Shown here one piece after another: positions 35,855 to 44,575 of a stretch of 64,000 nucleotides of DNA. A model generated the notes under the pieces. It was given only the letters and a program-made list of their open reading frames with translations. It searched no databases and was not told the origin of the DNA. This stretch comes from Tundrisphaera sp051175315 (GTDB lineage Bacteria; Planctomycetota; Planctomycetia; Isosphaerales; Isosphaeraceae): positions 2,294,001 to 2,358,000 of the forward strand of contig NZ_CP195100.1 in the NCBI RefSeq assembly GCF_051175315.1. Direction: 5' to 3'. Position 1 is the stretch's first letter. Every line of letters begins with the position of its first letter. A program made the position numbers and the translations under genes.

Positions 35855-36217
35855 ATGATCTTATTACATGGAACGACCCGCCGGCGGGCGGAGCAAATCC
35901 TGGAACGCGGGCCGGACCCTCGGTTTGAAGAGCCCGGAGGCCGGGCCGGCGATGATGGCTTCTCGATGGCCATCGAAGCCGGCCCGTTCCATTTCGGCCA
36001 CCCGGAGGAATACGCCCGAGGGAAGGCCCATCAGTTTCCGGATGAAGGCGGCCCGGCGATCCTGGTGGTTGATGTCCCCGACGCGATCGTACAATGTGCT
36101 GAGACCGCCTGGTTTCCGCTCGCACAGGGCCTGGTCCAGTTCGACGCGGGGTCGGGCCTGGAAGAGTTGTTGCTGGCGTGGCCGGCTTTGTCGAAGCGAA
36201 TTCGGAGCATCCCATGA
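35855..36217 (+). CDS. Small protein with ADP-ribosyltransferase-like N terminus
   Basis: The 120-residue product starts MILLHGTTRRRAEQILERGP. The HGTT-x(5)-ILxxG pattern resembles the NAD-binding start of ADP-ribosyltransferase and RNA 2'-phosphotransferase-like folds. HFGHPEEYARGKAHQF and PAILVVDVPDAIV follow, as in small ART-fold proteins where a YA or SxA segment comes next. No classical catalytic Glu can be assigned with certainty. ATG 35855 is chosen over an upstream TTG. The stop overlaps the next gene by ATGA, so the two are translated together. Confidence 0.6.
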   Translation: MILLHGTTRRRAEQILERGPDPRFEEPGGRAGDDGFSMAIEAGPFHFGHPEEYARGKAHQFPDEGGPAILVVDVPDAIVQCAETAWFPLAQGLVQFDAGSGLEELLLAWPALSKRIRSIP

Positions 36218-36660
36218 GCCGGAATACCGCCGACACGACCGGGCTGGAATCGGTGCTCGCCGATGCGAGTCGCGGAGTCCTGGGGATGGTGGACGAATTG
36301 ATCGCGATCTCCCGGAAGCGGGAAATCCACCTCCTCTGGGAGGACCAGCATTGTCGGATCCGCCCGGTGGACGGAGACCCCGGCCCCTGGCCCGAAGTGC
36401 CGATGCCGCGATCCGTCTTCCGGGCGATCCTGGCCCGGATCTCCGCCCTGTGCAACGAACGGTCCGCCGCGCCGGTTTCACCTTATGGCGGAGAGGCCGA
36501 CATCGTGTCCGGCCCCGGATCGATGGACGGGATTCACGCGAGCTTCGCCAACACGCCGGACGAGCAGAGGTTGGACCTGGTGCCGCTGCATCCCGAGGCC
36601 CAACCGAGGACGGACGACCGTCGGGCCTCCGCTGATCGGGCCAGGCCGCTCGCCCGCTGA
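36214..36660 (+). CDS. Unrecognised 148-aa partner of the ART-like protein
   Basis: The gene starts inside the stop of the preceding one (ATGA at 36214-36217). The product has a helical N terminus (LESVLADASRGVLGMVDELIAISRKREIHLLWE), a central RSVFRAILARISALCNE, and a tail ending in RTDDRRASADRARPLAR. There is no signal peptide or membrane helix. I do not recognise a family. The overlap suggests a partner or an antitoxin-like role for the upstream protein, which is inference only. Confidence 0.6.
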   Translation: MSRNTADTTGLESVLADASRGVLGMVDELIAISRKREIHLLWEDQHCRIRPVDGDPGPWPEVPMPRSVFRAILARISALCNERSAAPVSPYGGEADIVSGPGSMDGIHASFANTPDEQRLDLVPLHPEAQPRTDDRRASADRARPLAR

Positions 36661-36690
36661 TGCGCTGTCGATGATCCCGAGGCGATCGAG

Positions 36691-37440
36691 TCACTTCTTG
36701 GTCGTCGCCGCCGCGTCCTGGGCCGGGCGGTCCAGCTTCAACTTGCTCATCTTCTTGAGCTTGGGGACGATGTAGTAGTCGGTGTACTGGGAGCCGCGGT
36801 TGGTGAGGTAGTAGTCCTGGTGGTAGGCCTCGGCCGGGTAGAAGGCCTGGAACGGGACGAGTTGGGTGACGATCTTGCGGCGGAAGGCGCGGGAGGCGGT
36901 GAGGTCCTTGTACATCGCCAGGGCGGCCTTCTTCTGCTCCTCGCCGTGGTAGAAGATCACCGAGCGGTACTGGGGGCCGTAGTCGTCGCCCTGGGCGTTC
37001 AGGGTGGTCGGGTCGTGGGCGTGGAAGTAGACCTTGAGCAGGGTCTCGTAGGAGATCACCGAGGGGTCGAACTCGATGTTGACGACCTCGGCGTGGCCGG
37101 TCTGGCCGGTGCAGACCTGGGCGTAGCTCGGGTTGGCGACCATCCCGCCGGAAAATCCCGAGGTCACCGACTTCACCCCCTTGTACTGCTCGAAGACCGC
37201 CTCGGTCGACCAGAAGCAGCCGGCCCCGAAGGTGGCGACCTCGGTCGAGGGGAGGGGCCTGGGCTTGGCCGCCGCCTTCTCGGGGTCGATCGGCTTGGCG
37301 GCCGGCTCGGCGGTCGCGGCCGGGGGCGTCGAGGTCGCGGGGGCCTGGGCCGACGCGGGGCGGGGCAGGGGGAGGCCGGCGGCCCACACGAGGGAGGCCG
37401 AGGCCAGCAGCGGGCCGAACGAACGTCGAGAAAGCGCCAT
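36691..37440 (-). CDS. msrA: Peptide-methionine (S)-S-oxide reductase, exported
   Basis: The MsrA core begins FGAGCFWSTEAVFEQYKGV, with the catalytic Cys in GCFW. It continues with GFSGG, NPSYAQVCTGQTGHAEVV and YRSVIFYHGEEQ, and ends with AEAYHQDYY. It repairs oxidised methionine. An N-terminal extension of about 75 residues has a signal-like segment (SRRSFGPLLASASLVWAAG) and then a Pro/Ala linker, so the enzyme is predicted to act outside the cytoplasm. The start 37440 puts the signal at the N terminus; upstream ATGs at 37458 and 37494 are possible. The classical C-terminal resolving Cys is not seen. Confidence 0.9.
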   Translation of the reverse strand: MALSRRSFGPLLASASLVWAAGLPLPRPASAQAPATSTPPAATAEPAAKPIDPEKAAAKPRPLPSTEVATFGAGCFWSTEAVFEQYKGVKSVTSGFSGGMVANPSYAQVCTGQTGHAEVVNIEFDPSVISYETLLKVYFHAHDPTTLNAQGDDYGPQYRSVIFYHGEEQKKAALAMYKDLTASRAFRRKIVTQLVPFQAFYPAEAYHQDYYLTNRGSQYTDYYIVPKLKKMSKLKLDRPAQDAAATTKK

Positions 37441-38174
37441 GAGGGTCGAGGCTCCCATTCCAGGGCGGCCCGCGAACCGGGCCGGCTCGGACAATTTTAC
37501 GAGCCCGCACAGGTCTCGGGCAAACCAATCCTACGTCGGCCGGGCCCGAATCGGCCGCGCGACGGCCGGTCGGTCCGGGATTTTAACCTCGGCCGAGGTC
37601 CATCCCCTGCTTGCCTTTCCGCCCGATTGGGTTTGTTCGGGATCGCCGCCGGCCCGGCCTGTTGGCTTCGTTTCGCACGTCCGATTACCAGGTCGACCCT
37701 CGGGCTTGGGTTCGTTCGGGACGGCCCGGATTGGCCGGCCCGACCTCGGGCATGGGTTCGTTTGGGATTGGTCCGATGGCGACTCCACGCCCCGATGATG
37801 GCTTCGTTTCGTCCCGGGGATGGCCCATCAGGCCCTCCCGCCGGCCGGGGTCGATCCGGGTGCCGGGGATCGGCGAGGGGCCCTCGCTTTCGCGGGACGA
37901 TGGCCCCCCTCCCTTGGTGGGAGCGACGACGCCGGGCGGCGGGCGCGGGTCGCCGGATCGGCCCGCGACCCCGGTGCGGAGAGCCGGCCGGGCGGGGGCG
38001 CGGGGGATGCGGCCCGCTCACTTCGGGGGCGATCGTCGGCCGGATCGGCGGGTCGGGTCGGGGCGGAGGTCGCCTTGACCGAATCGGCGGGGCGGGCTAG
38101 CCTGCGGCGTCCATGCCCCCCCAGGACGGGGGGAAGGCAGCCCGCCTCGGGCGACGACAAGGGAGTGTCCGACG
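37441..38174. other. Long intergenic region with dispersed repeat array
   Basis: About 730 bases lie between msrA and the DegT gene. Five diverged copies of a GGGTTCGTTYGGG-type motif occupy 37627-37817. Open frames through it on both strands code for Arg/Pro/Gly-rich sequences with recurring RTNP and NEP words and are judged non-coding. The last 100 bases hold the leader of the DegT gene (GGGAGTG before the ATG). Confidence 0.6.
37627..37817. repeat. Array of five short degenerate repeats
   Basis: Copies begin at 37627 (TTGGGTTTGTTCGGGATCG), 37662 (TTGGCTTCGTTTCGCACG), 37706 (TTGGGTTCGTTCGGGACGG), 37752 (ATGGGTTCGTTTGGGATTG) and 37798 (ATGGCTTCGTTTCGTCCC). Spacing is 35, 44, 46 and 46 nt. 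The shared core is GG(G/C)TTYGTT. Spacers are unrelated, so it is not a CRISPR array. Confidence 0.65.
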
Positions 38175-39362
38175 ATGAGCGATCCGACGAAGGAACCGAT
38201 GGCCGTGCCGGCCCTCGACCTGAAGGCCCAGTACCAGACCATCAAGGATGAGATCGATCCGGTGGTCCGGGCGGTGGTCGAGAGCCAGTACTTCATCCTG
38301 GGCCCCGAGGTGGCGAACTTCGAGGCCGAGGCGGCCCGCTACTGCGAGGCCCCCCACGCCATCGGGTGCTCGTCGGGGTCGGATGCCCTGCTGCTCCCGC
38401 TGATGGCCATCGACCTGAAGCCGGGGGACGAGGTCGTGACCTCGCCCTACTCGTTCTTCGCGACCGCCGGGGCGATCTGGCGCACCGGGGCGAAGCCGGT
38501 GTTCGTCGACATCGAGCCGGACACCTACAACATCGACCCCGCCAAGATCGAGGCGGCGATCACCCCGAACACCAGGGCGATCATCCCGGTCCACCTGTAC
38601 GGCCAGGCCGCCGACATGGACCCGATCAACGCCATCGCCAGGAAGCACGGGCTGTTCGTCCTGGAAGACGCCGCCCAGGCCATCGGCGCCGGATACAAGG
38701 GGAAGCGGGCCGGGACGCTCGGCGACGCCGCGGCGTTCAGCTTCTACCCGAGCAAGAACCTGGGCGGGTTCGGCGACGCCGGCATGGTGACCACCACCGA
38801 CACCGCGATGGGCAAGCGGGTGGCGCGGCTGCGGGTCCACGGGATGGAGCCGAAGTACTACCACCATGAGGTCGGCTACAACGCCCGGATCGACGCCCTC
38901 CAGGCGGCCGTGCTCCGGGTCAAGCTCCGCCACCTCGACGCCTGGACCGAGGGGCGCCGGCGGGTGGCCGCCCGCTATGCCGAGCTGTTCAACGAGATGG
39001 GGCTGGGCGAGGTCGCGACCCTGCCGGGCGAGAAGCCGGGGAACTTCCACGTCTACAACCAGTACGTGATCCGGGTGCCGGCCGAGGCCCGCGACCCCCT
39101 GCGCGACCACCTGGCGAGCCGCAAAGTCGGGTCGGAGATCTACTACCCGATCCCGCTCCACCTCCAGGTCTGCTTCGCCTCCCTGGGCCACAAGCCGGGC
39201 GACTTCCCGATCGCCGAGGCCGCGGCGCTGGAGACGATCGCCCTGCCGATCTATCCGGAGCTGAGCGACGAGGCCCTCCGGCACGTCGTCGGCTCGATCG
39301 CCTCGTACTTCGAGGCCCAGACGATCCTCCCGTTCGACGGGCCCAAGCGTCACGTCGCCTGA
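38175..39362 (+). CDS. DegT/DnrJ/EryC1/StrS family sugar aminotransferase
   Basis: The 395-residue PLP enzyme has GCSSGSDALLLPL, PGDEVVTSPYSFFATAGAI, IIPVHLYGQAADMDPI, LEDAAQAIGA and the PLP Lys in SFYPSKNLGGFGDAGMV. The C-terminal half matches (NARIDALQAAVLRVKL; HVYNQYVIR). Such enzymes add an amino group to nucleotide-linked keto sugars for surface glycans. It starts 119 nt before a run of glycan-type genes on the same strand. The exact sugar cannot be told. Confidence 0.93.
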   Translation: MSDPTKEPMAVPALDLKAQYQTIKDEIDPVVRAVVESQYFILGPEVANFEAEAARYCEAPHAIGCSSGSDALLLPLMAIDLKPGDEVVTSPYSFFATAGAIWRTGAKPVFVDIEPDTYNIDPAKIEAAITPNTRAIIPVHLYGQAADMDPINAIARKHGLFVLEDAAQAIGAGYKGKRAGTLGDAAAFSFYPSKNLGGFGDAGMVTTTDTAMGKRVARLRVHGMEPKYYHHEVGYNARIDALQAAVLRVKLRHLDAWTEGRRRVAARYAELFNEMGLGEVATLPGEKPGNFHVYNQYVIRVPAEARDPLRDHLASRKVGSEIYYPIPLHLQVCFASLGHKPGDFPIAEAAALETIALPIYPELSDEALRHVVGSIASYFEAQTILPFDGPKRHVA

Positions 39363-39388
39363 CGGCCACGCGGGCGGCCGGTCCCCGC

Positions 39389-39417
39389 TTCAAAAGGGCC
39401 GGCCGATCCCCTAGAAT
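39389..39417 (+). promoter_or_regulatory. Candidate promoter of the glycan operon
   Basis: TTCAAA (39389-39394) and TAGAAT (39412-39417) are spaced by 17 nt, 63 nt before the methyltransferase start. Four and five of six positions match the sigma-70 consensus. Confidence 0.45.
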
Positions 39418-39480
39418 CGGGCCTTTCCCGTCGACCTGTCCCGCCTTCGGGACGAGCGAGCGAAAGGCCGATTCCCCTCG

Positions 39481-40485
39481 ATGCGCCCGGAAGCCCTCGC
39501 CTATCTCGCCTGCCCGGACACCGGGGCGGCCCTGGACCTCGGGCCCGACCCCCGGATCGACCCGGACGGGCACGTCATGGCCGGGACCCTGGTCGGCCAG
39601 GCCGACGGCCGCCGGTTCGCCATCGAGGACGGCGTGCCCCGGCTCCACCCCCGCTCGGTCGACGCGGTGAAGGTCGAGACGGCGCGGCGGTTCGACGACG
39701 AGTGGCTCCACTGGAAGGACCTGCGCGACTACTACGAGCGCCAGTTCCTCGGCTGGGTGGCCCCGCTCAGGCCGGCCGACTTCGCCGGCAAGGTCGTCTT
39801 CGAGGGCGGCTGCGGCAAGGGACGCCACACCGCCACGGTGGCCGGGTTCGGCCCCAAGGCGTTGGTTTCCCTGGACCTGGGGAGGAGCGCCCTGGTGGCG
39901 TTCGAGCACACCCGGCACCTCGCCAATGCCCACGTCGTGATGGGGGATCTGCTCCATCCCCCGGTCCGCCCCGTGTTCGACCTGGCGTTCTCGGTGGGGG
40001 TGATCCACCACCTGCCCGACCCGGCGGAGGGGTTCGCCAGCCTGGCGCGGGTGGCCCGCGACGGCGGCCGGGTGGCGATCTGGGTCTATGGCCTGGAGAA
40101 CAACGGCTGGATCGCCCGCGTGGTCGGCCCGGTGCGCGAGGCCCTCACGGCACGGCTGCCGCCGGGACCTTTGCGGCACGCCTCGGCGATCCCCTCGGCG
40201 GCGCTCTGGGCCGCGATCCGGATGTTCTACAAGCCCCGCGCCGGGGGACGGGGGCCGAGGCTTCCGTATGGCGACTACTTCGCCTCGATGCATGATTTCC
40301 CGTTCGATGAGATCCACTCGATCGTCTTCGACCAGCTGGTGACGCCGGTCGCCCACTACCTGCCGGGCGACGAGGTCCGCCGCTGGTTCGCCGACGGGTT
40401 CGCGGATCCGGTCGTCCGGTGGCACAACCGTTATAGCTGGACCGGGCTGGGCACGGTGCGCCGCCCCGGGGCGTCGGCGTCATGA
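39481..40485 (+). CDS. SAM-dependent methyltransferase with Trm112-like N terminus
   Basis: The 334-residue protein begins like a Trm112 module (LAYLACPDTGAALDL to FAIEDGVPRLHP), with only one of the usual zinc Cys residues. The methyltransferase domain is VVFEGGCGKGRHTATVAGFG (SAM loop), LDLGRSALVAF, NAHVVMGDLLHPP and FSVGVIHHLPDP. A C-terminal extension carries conserved aromatic residues (HDFPFDEIHSIVFDQL). Enzymes of this layout often modify lipid-linked or antibiotic-type sugars. It overlaps the next gene by ATGA. Confidence 0.85.
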   Translation: MRPEALAYLACPDTGAALDLGPDPRIDPDGHVMAGTLVGQADGRRFAIEDGVPRLHPRSVDAVKVETARRFDDEWLHWKDLRDYYERQFLGWVAPLRPADFAGKVVFEGGCGKGRHTATVAGFGPKALVSLDLGRSALVAFEHTRHLANAHVVMGDLLHPPVRPVFDLAFSVGVIHHLPDPAEGFASLARVARDGGRVAIWVYGLENNGWIARVVGPVREALTARLPPGPLRHASAIPSAALWAAIRMFYKPRAGGRGPRLPYGDYFASMHDFPFDEIHSIVFDQLVTPVAHYLPGDEVRRWFADGFADPVVRWHNRYSWTGLGTVRRPGASAS

Positions 40486-42170
40486 CCGGGCGACGCTGGG
40501 CGATCGGGATGGCGGTCGCGGCGGCGACCCTGGCTCTGATGGTGGCCACCGAGCCGAAGATGGCGATCGTCTGGGATGAGGGGTTCGTGCTCGGCCGCCA
40601 AGCCCGGATCCGGTCCTGGCTCCGCGCCCTGGCCGACCCGCCCGGGTTCGCCCGGACCTGGACGCCGCCGGCGCCGGGGTCGGAGCTGGTGCAGCAGGAC
40701 ATCCCGCCCCGGCCCGCCCCCCGGGCGGACGAGATCGACACCCGGGGCAAGCTCCTGTCCCGCCCGGCGCTGGACTGGTTCTGGCCGTTCGCCCGCGAGG
40801 AGCCGCACGGCCACCCGCCGTTCTACGCCATCGAGGGGCTGATCGGCGACGTCCTGACGCCGGGCCGGCCCGACCTCCAGCGCGCCCGGCTCGGGCCGAT
40901 GCTGGCCTTCAGCGTGGCGGCGGGGGTCCTGTGGTGGTTCGCGGCCCGTCGCTGGGGCGGGTGGGGGGCGAGCCTGGCGGCCGGGGCCTGGGCGCTCCAG
41001 CCCAACCTGTTCGGCCACGGCCACTACGCCACGGTCGACGCCCTCCTGACCAGCCTCTGGCTGCTGGCCCTGGTCGCGTTCGCGGAGGCCGTGGACACCG
41101 ACCGCCGCTCCCCCCGGTGGGGCTGGGCGATCCTGTTCGGGATGATCTGCGGGATGGCGGCCGACAGCAAGTTGACCGGCTGGTTCCTGCCCCTGCCGTT
41201 CCTGGCCTGGAGCGTCCTGTACCGCGACCGCCGCGGCCTGCTCGCGCTGCTGGCGGGCGGGGTGGCCGGCGCCCTGACCCTGTACGCCTTCGGGCCGCCG
41301 TTCTGGGGCGACCTGGTCGGCGGCCTGGAGCGGTTCTTTCGGTCGAACCTGACCCGGGGCCGGACGATCCCGATCCCGGTCCAGTTCCTGGGTCGGATCT
41401 ACGACACGCCCCGCGAGTCCCTGCCCTGGTACAACACCGTGGCCTGGACCGCGCTGGTCACGCCGGTCGGGTTCCTCGGATTGAGCCTGGCCGGGGCGGC
41501 CCGGGCCTTGGCATCGTTCGGGAAGCGCACCGGGCCGGTCGACGAAAGGGCGAGGCGGATCGAGCGGGTCGGGGTCCTGGCGGTGATGCACTGGGGCTTC
41601 CTCCTGGCGCTCCGGGCGATGCCCCACACGCCGGGACACGACGGGGTCCGGCTGTTCCTGCCGGCGTTCGGGATGCTGGCGATCGCCGCCGGGTCGGGCG
41701 CGGCATGGGCCGTCGAGCGGTGGGGCCGGGCGGGGAAGGTGCTGGTGGCCCTGGCGCTGGCGGAAGGGGCCGTGGCCGTGGCGGTGATGATGCCGGTGCC
41801 CCTGAGCTACTTCAGCCCGATCGCGGGCGGCCTGCCGGGGGCGGCCCGGCTGGGGATGGAGCCGACCTACTTCTGGGACGGCTTGACCGACGACGCCCTC
41901 GACTGGATCAACGCGAACACGCCCCCCGGCCGGACCGTCCGGTTCGCCACCTTCCCGACGTCGTGGCTCTACCTCAAGCAGTCGGGCAAGCTCACCGCCG
42001 CGCTGGCCCCGATCGACCCGGGCCGGCCGATGTGGCTGGTGATCCAGAACCGTCCCGGGGCGTTGGGGCCGGTGGAGCGAAACCTCTTGACGCGGGGGAC
42101 GCCCGCTTACGTCGTTCGGAAGCTGGGCGTGCCGCTGGTCCTCATCTACCCCTATCCGGACGGAACCTGA
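40482..42170 (+). CDS. GT-C-type (GT39-like) membrane glycosyltransferase
   Basis: The 562-residue protein has an N-terminal helix, then IVWDEGFVLGRQAR in the first extracytoplasmic loop; a WDE motif at this place is typical for GT39-like transferases. EPHGHPPFYAIEGLIG follows, and about ten helices come before a C-terminal soluble part. The family moves sugars from polyprenyl phosphate to acceptors outside the membrane. It overlaps its upstream neighbour by 4 nt and the downstream one by 1 nt (TGATG). The next gene encodes a second protein of the same layout. Confidence 0.8.
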   Translation: MTGRRWAIGMAVAAATLALMVATEPKMAIVWDEGFVLGRQARIRSWLRALADPPGFARTWTPPAPGSELVQQDIPPRPAPRADEIDTRGKLLSRPALDWFWPFAREEPHGHPPFYAIEGLIGDVLTPGRPDLQRARLGPMLAFSVAAGVLWWFAARRWGGWGASLAAGAWALQPNLFGHGHYATVDALLTSLWLLALVAFAEAVDTDRRSPRWGWAILFGMICGMAADSKLTGWFLPLPFLAWSVLYRDRRGLLALLAGGVAGALTLYAFGPPFWGDLVGGLERFFRSNLTRGRTIPIPVQFLGRIYDTPRESLPWYNTVAWTALVTPVGFLGLSLAGAARALASFGKRTGPVDERARRIERVGVLAVMHWGFLLALRAMPHTPGHDGVRLFLPAFGMLAIAAGSGAAWAVERWGRAGKVLVALALAEGAVAVAVMMPVPLSYFSPIAGGLPGAARLGMEPTYFWDGLTDDALDWINANTPPGRTVRFATFPTSWLYLKQSGKLTAALAPIDPGRPMWLVIQNRPGALGPVERNLLTRGTPAYVVRKLGVPLVLIYPYPDGT

Positions 42171-44575
42171 TGGCCGCGATCCCGGAAACCGCCCCGCCGA
42201 CCTCCCCGGGCCTGTCCGGCCGCCGCTGGTGGCTGGGGTGCGGCCTGGTCCTGCTCGGGTCGCTGCTGGCCACGGTGCCGACCGCCGGCGACATCGGCCT
42301 GACCTGGGACGAGCCGTCGTACCGGACCAGCCAGGTCGTCTCCGCCCAGTGGTGGGAGAAGTTATTCCAGGCCCGGTCCGTGGCCGACCTCCGGGCGCTG
42401 GTCGAGCCCGATGCCCTCCTGATCTACTGGCCCTACGCCCGGTTCGGCTACAACTTCCACCCGCCTTTGGCCGGCCAGCTCGACCTCCTGACCCACGCCC
42501 TGTTCAAGTCGTGGATCAAGGACATCCCGTCGCGGCGTCTGGCGTCGGTCTTCGAGTACGCGGCGACGATCACGCTCCTGTTCGGGTTCCTGGCCCGGCG
42601 CTACGGGGCGTGGGTCGGCGGGGTGGCGGCCGGGGCGCTCCTGGTCATGCCCCGGGTCTATGGCGACGGCCACATCGCGGGCACCGACATGCCGGGGCTG
42701 TTTTTGTGGGTGGCCACGGCGTTCGCCTTCTGGAAGGGGATCAACGAGCCCGACGGGCGGCGGTGGCGGGTGCTGGTCGGGGTCCTGCTCGGCCTCGGGT
42801 TCGTGGAGAAGATGGCGGCGGTGGCGGTGCTGGGGCCGTTGCTCCTGTGGCTGGCGGTGTTCCGGCTGCCGGGTTCGTTGCGACGCCGGGCGGACTGGGT
42901 CGATGGCCTGGCGACGTCGGCGTTGATGCTCCTGCCCCTGGGGGTGGCGTTCGCGGAGGTCCGCCGCCTGGCCGACCTTCTGCCGCCCCCCAACCGATAC
43001 GACATGTTCGGGGCCCTCCCGCCGACGTCGATCCCGGGCGGGATCCTGCTCCTCCCCGCCCTGGTCTGGGCGGCGCGGCGGCTGCTGGGCCGGCTGCGGC
43101 CCAACCACCCGGTCTGGGGCGTGACCCGCCCCGCGCTGGAGACCTGGACGGCGATCCTGGCGTTCGCCCCGCTGGTCGGCTGGCTGGGCAACCCGACGTG
43201 GTGGCGCGAGACGATGGTGCGGATGGCCCACTACTACGCCCTGAGCACCGACCGCCAGAACGCCCTGCCGGACATCCGTATCCTCTACTGGGGGCGGATC
43301 TACGAGTACAGCCTCCCCTGGCACAACGCCTGGGTGCTGATGGCGATCACCGTGCCGGTCGGGATCCTGCTGGCGGGCCTGGTCGGGATGGGAGTGTCGC
43401 TCGGGCGATCGTGGCGGACTCGCGACCTGATCCCGCTCTATTTCGCCGCCCACTTCGCGTTCCTCCCGTTCGTCCGGATGCTGCCGACCCCCGCGCACGA
43501 CGGGGTCCGGCTGTTCCTGCCGACGTTCGCCTTCCTGGCGGCGTTCGCCGGCTGGGGGGTGGTGGCCATGGCCGACGCCCTGGCCCGACGGGTCGGCCAC
43601 GCCTGGGCCTGCCGGGGGGCGGTGGCGGGGCTGGTGCTCGTGCCGGCCGCCTGGCAGCTGGCGGCGATCCACCCGTTCGAGCTGTCGTACTACAACGAGG
43701 TCATCGGCGGGCCCCGGGGGGCCTGGAAACGCGGGTTCGAGCTGACCTACTGGTACGAGGCGTTCGACGGCCCGGTGCTCGCGGACGCGAACCGACTGCT
43801 GCCTCGCGGGGCGGTGATCGACTTCCTCAACCCCCTGACCGAGCCGCCGACCTTCGCCTGCCTCCAGGACCTGGGGGCCCTGCGCGGGGACATCGTCCTG
43901 GGGCGGGCCGACCCGGACCACTTCCCGTATGCGTGGATCCTGACGCACGACAGCAAGGCGACGCCGTTCACCCGGCTCCTGTTCGCGATGACCCCCTGGT
44001 ATCGCAGCCATCCGCCCCAGGTGGGCGGCCTGCCGATGGCCACGATCGCCTCGCCCAAGGCGGTGGCGCGGGCCTGGGCGCTCGACCTCCTGACCCAGAA
44101 CGGACCGGCGCCGGTCCAGCCCGTGGTGCTAGCCCCGCGGTTCGTCCGCGACATCCCGGTGCTCGGGCGTCCCCTGAGCCGGCTCTGGGGCGAGGGGGTG
44201 GCCGAGGCCCCTCCGCCCCGCGTCGATGACGCGGTCCTGGACTGGGCCCGCTCCGACGTTGAGGGGCTGCGCCGGGCCGCCCGCGCCTTGATCGACCGCA
44301 CGCCGATCGAGCCCGGCTCCGGCGCGGCGCGGCTCCGGTCCCTGCTCGGCCTGGACGGGGACCCGGCCGGGTGGCGTCCCCAGGCCCAGACCCTCCTGCG
44401 GATCGACCCCGAAGCCCTGCTCGACGCGATCCAGATCCTCCACGCCCGGCCGGACGCCGTCCGCTCGGTGCTGCTCCGGCCCGGCTACACCGACCCCTCC
44501 AGCCTCGGCGGCCCGCTCGATCGCGACCTGCCCGCGCCGGTCGCGGAAGGACCGGCACAAGAGACCCGCCCATGA
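42170..44575 (+). CDS. GT-C-type (GT39-like) membrane glycosyltransferase with long tail
   Basis: The 801-residue protein has the same plan as its upstream neighbour: a first helix (WLGCGLVLLGSLLATVP), the loop motif GLTWDEPSYRTSQ, NFHPPLAGQLDL, GDGHIAGTDMPGL, then further helices up to about residue 500. The remaining 270 or so residues are soluble with no recognised domain. Initiation at 42170 uses TGATG coupling. Two adjacent GT39-like genes suggest sequential transfer of two sugars or two acceptors. It overlaps the following gene by ATGA. Confidence 0.8.
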   Translation: MAAIPETAPPTSPGLSGRRWWLGCGLVLLGSLLATVPTAGDIGLTWDEPSYRTSQVVSAQWWEKLFQARSVADLRALVEPDALLIYWPYARFGYNFHPPLAGQLDLLTHALFKSWIKDIPSRRLASVFEYAATITLLFGFLARRYGAWVGGVAAGALLVMPRVYGDGHIAGTDMPGLFLWVATAFAFWKGINEPDGRRWRVLVGVLLGLGFVEKMAAVAVLGPLLLWLAVFRLPGSLRRRADWVDGLATSALMLLPLGVAFAEVRRLADLLPPPNRYDMFGALPPTSIPGGILLLPALVWAARRLLGRLRPNHPVWGVTRPALETWTAILAFAPLVGWLGNPTWWRETMVRMAHYYALSTDRQNALPDIRILYWGRIYEYSLPWHNAWVLMAITVPVGILLAGLVGMGVSLGRSWRTRDLIPLYFAAHFAFLPFVRMLPTPAHDGVRLFLPTFAFLAAFAGWGVVAMADALARRVGHAWACRGAVAGLVLVPAAWQLAAIHPFELSYYNEVIGGPRGAWKRGFELTYWYEAFDGPVLADANRLLPRGAVIDFLNPLTEPPTFACLQDLGALRGDIVLGRADPDHFPYAWILTHDSKATPFTRLLFAMTPWYRSHPPQVGGLPMATIASPKAVARAWALDLLTQNGPAPVQPVVLAPRFVRDIPVLGRPLSRLWGEGVAEAPPPRVDDAVLDWARSDVEGLRRAARALIDRTPIEPGSGAARLRSLLGLDGDPAGWRPQAQTLLRIDPEALLDAIQILHARPDAVRSVLLRPGYTDPSSLGGPLDRDLPAPVAEGPAQETRP

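Noticed and set aside
37627..37817. Possible CRISPR array
   Set aside because: Repeats are short, diverged and unevenly spaced (35-46 nt), and no cas gene is present.
37497..38021. Open frame on the minus strand through the intergenic repeat array
   Set aside because: The translation is Arg/Pro-rich with words created by the DNA repeats (RTNP). There is no ribosome site and no family.
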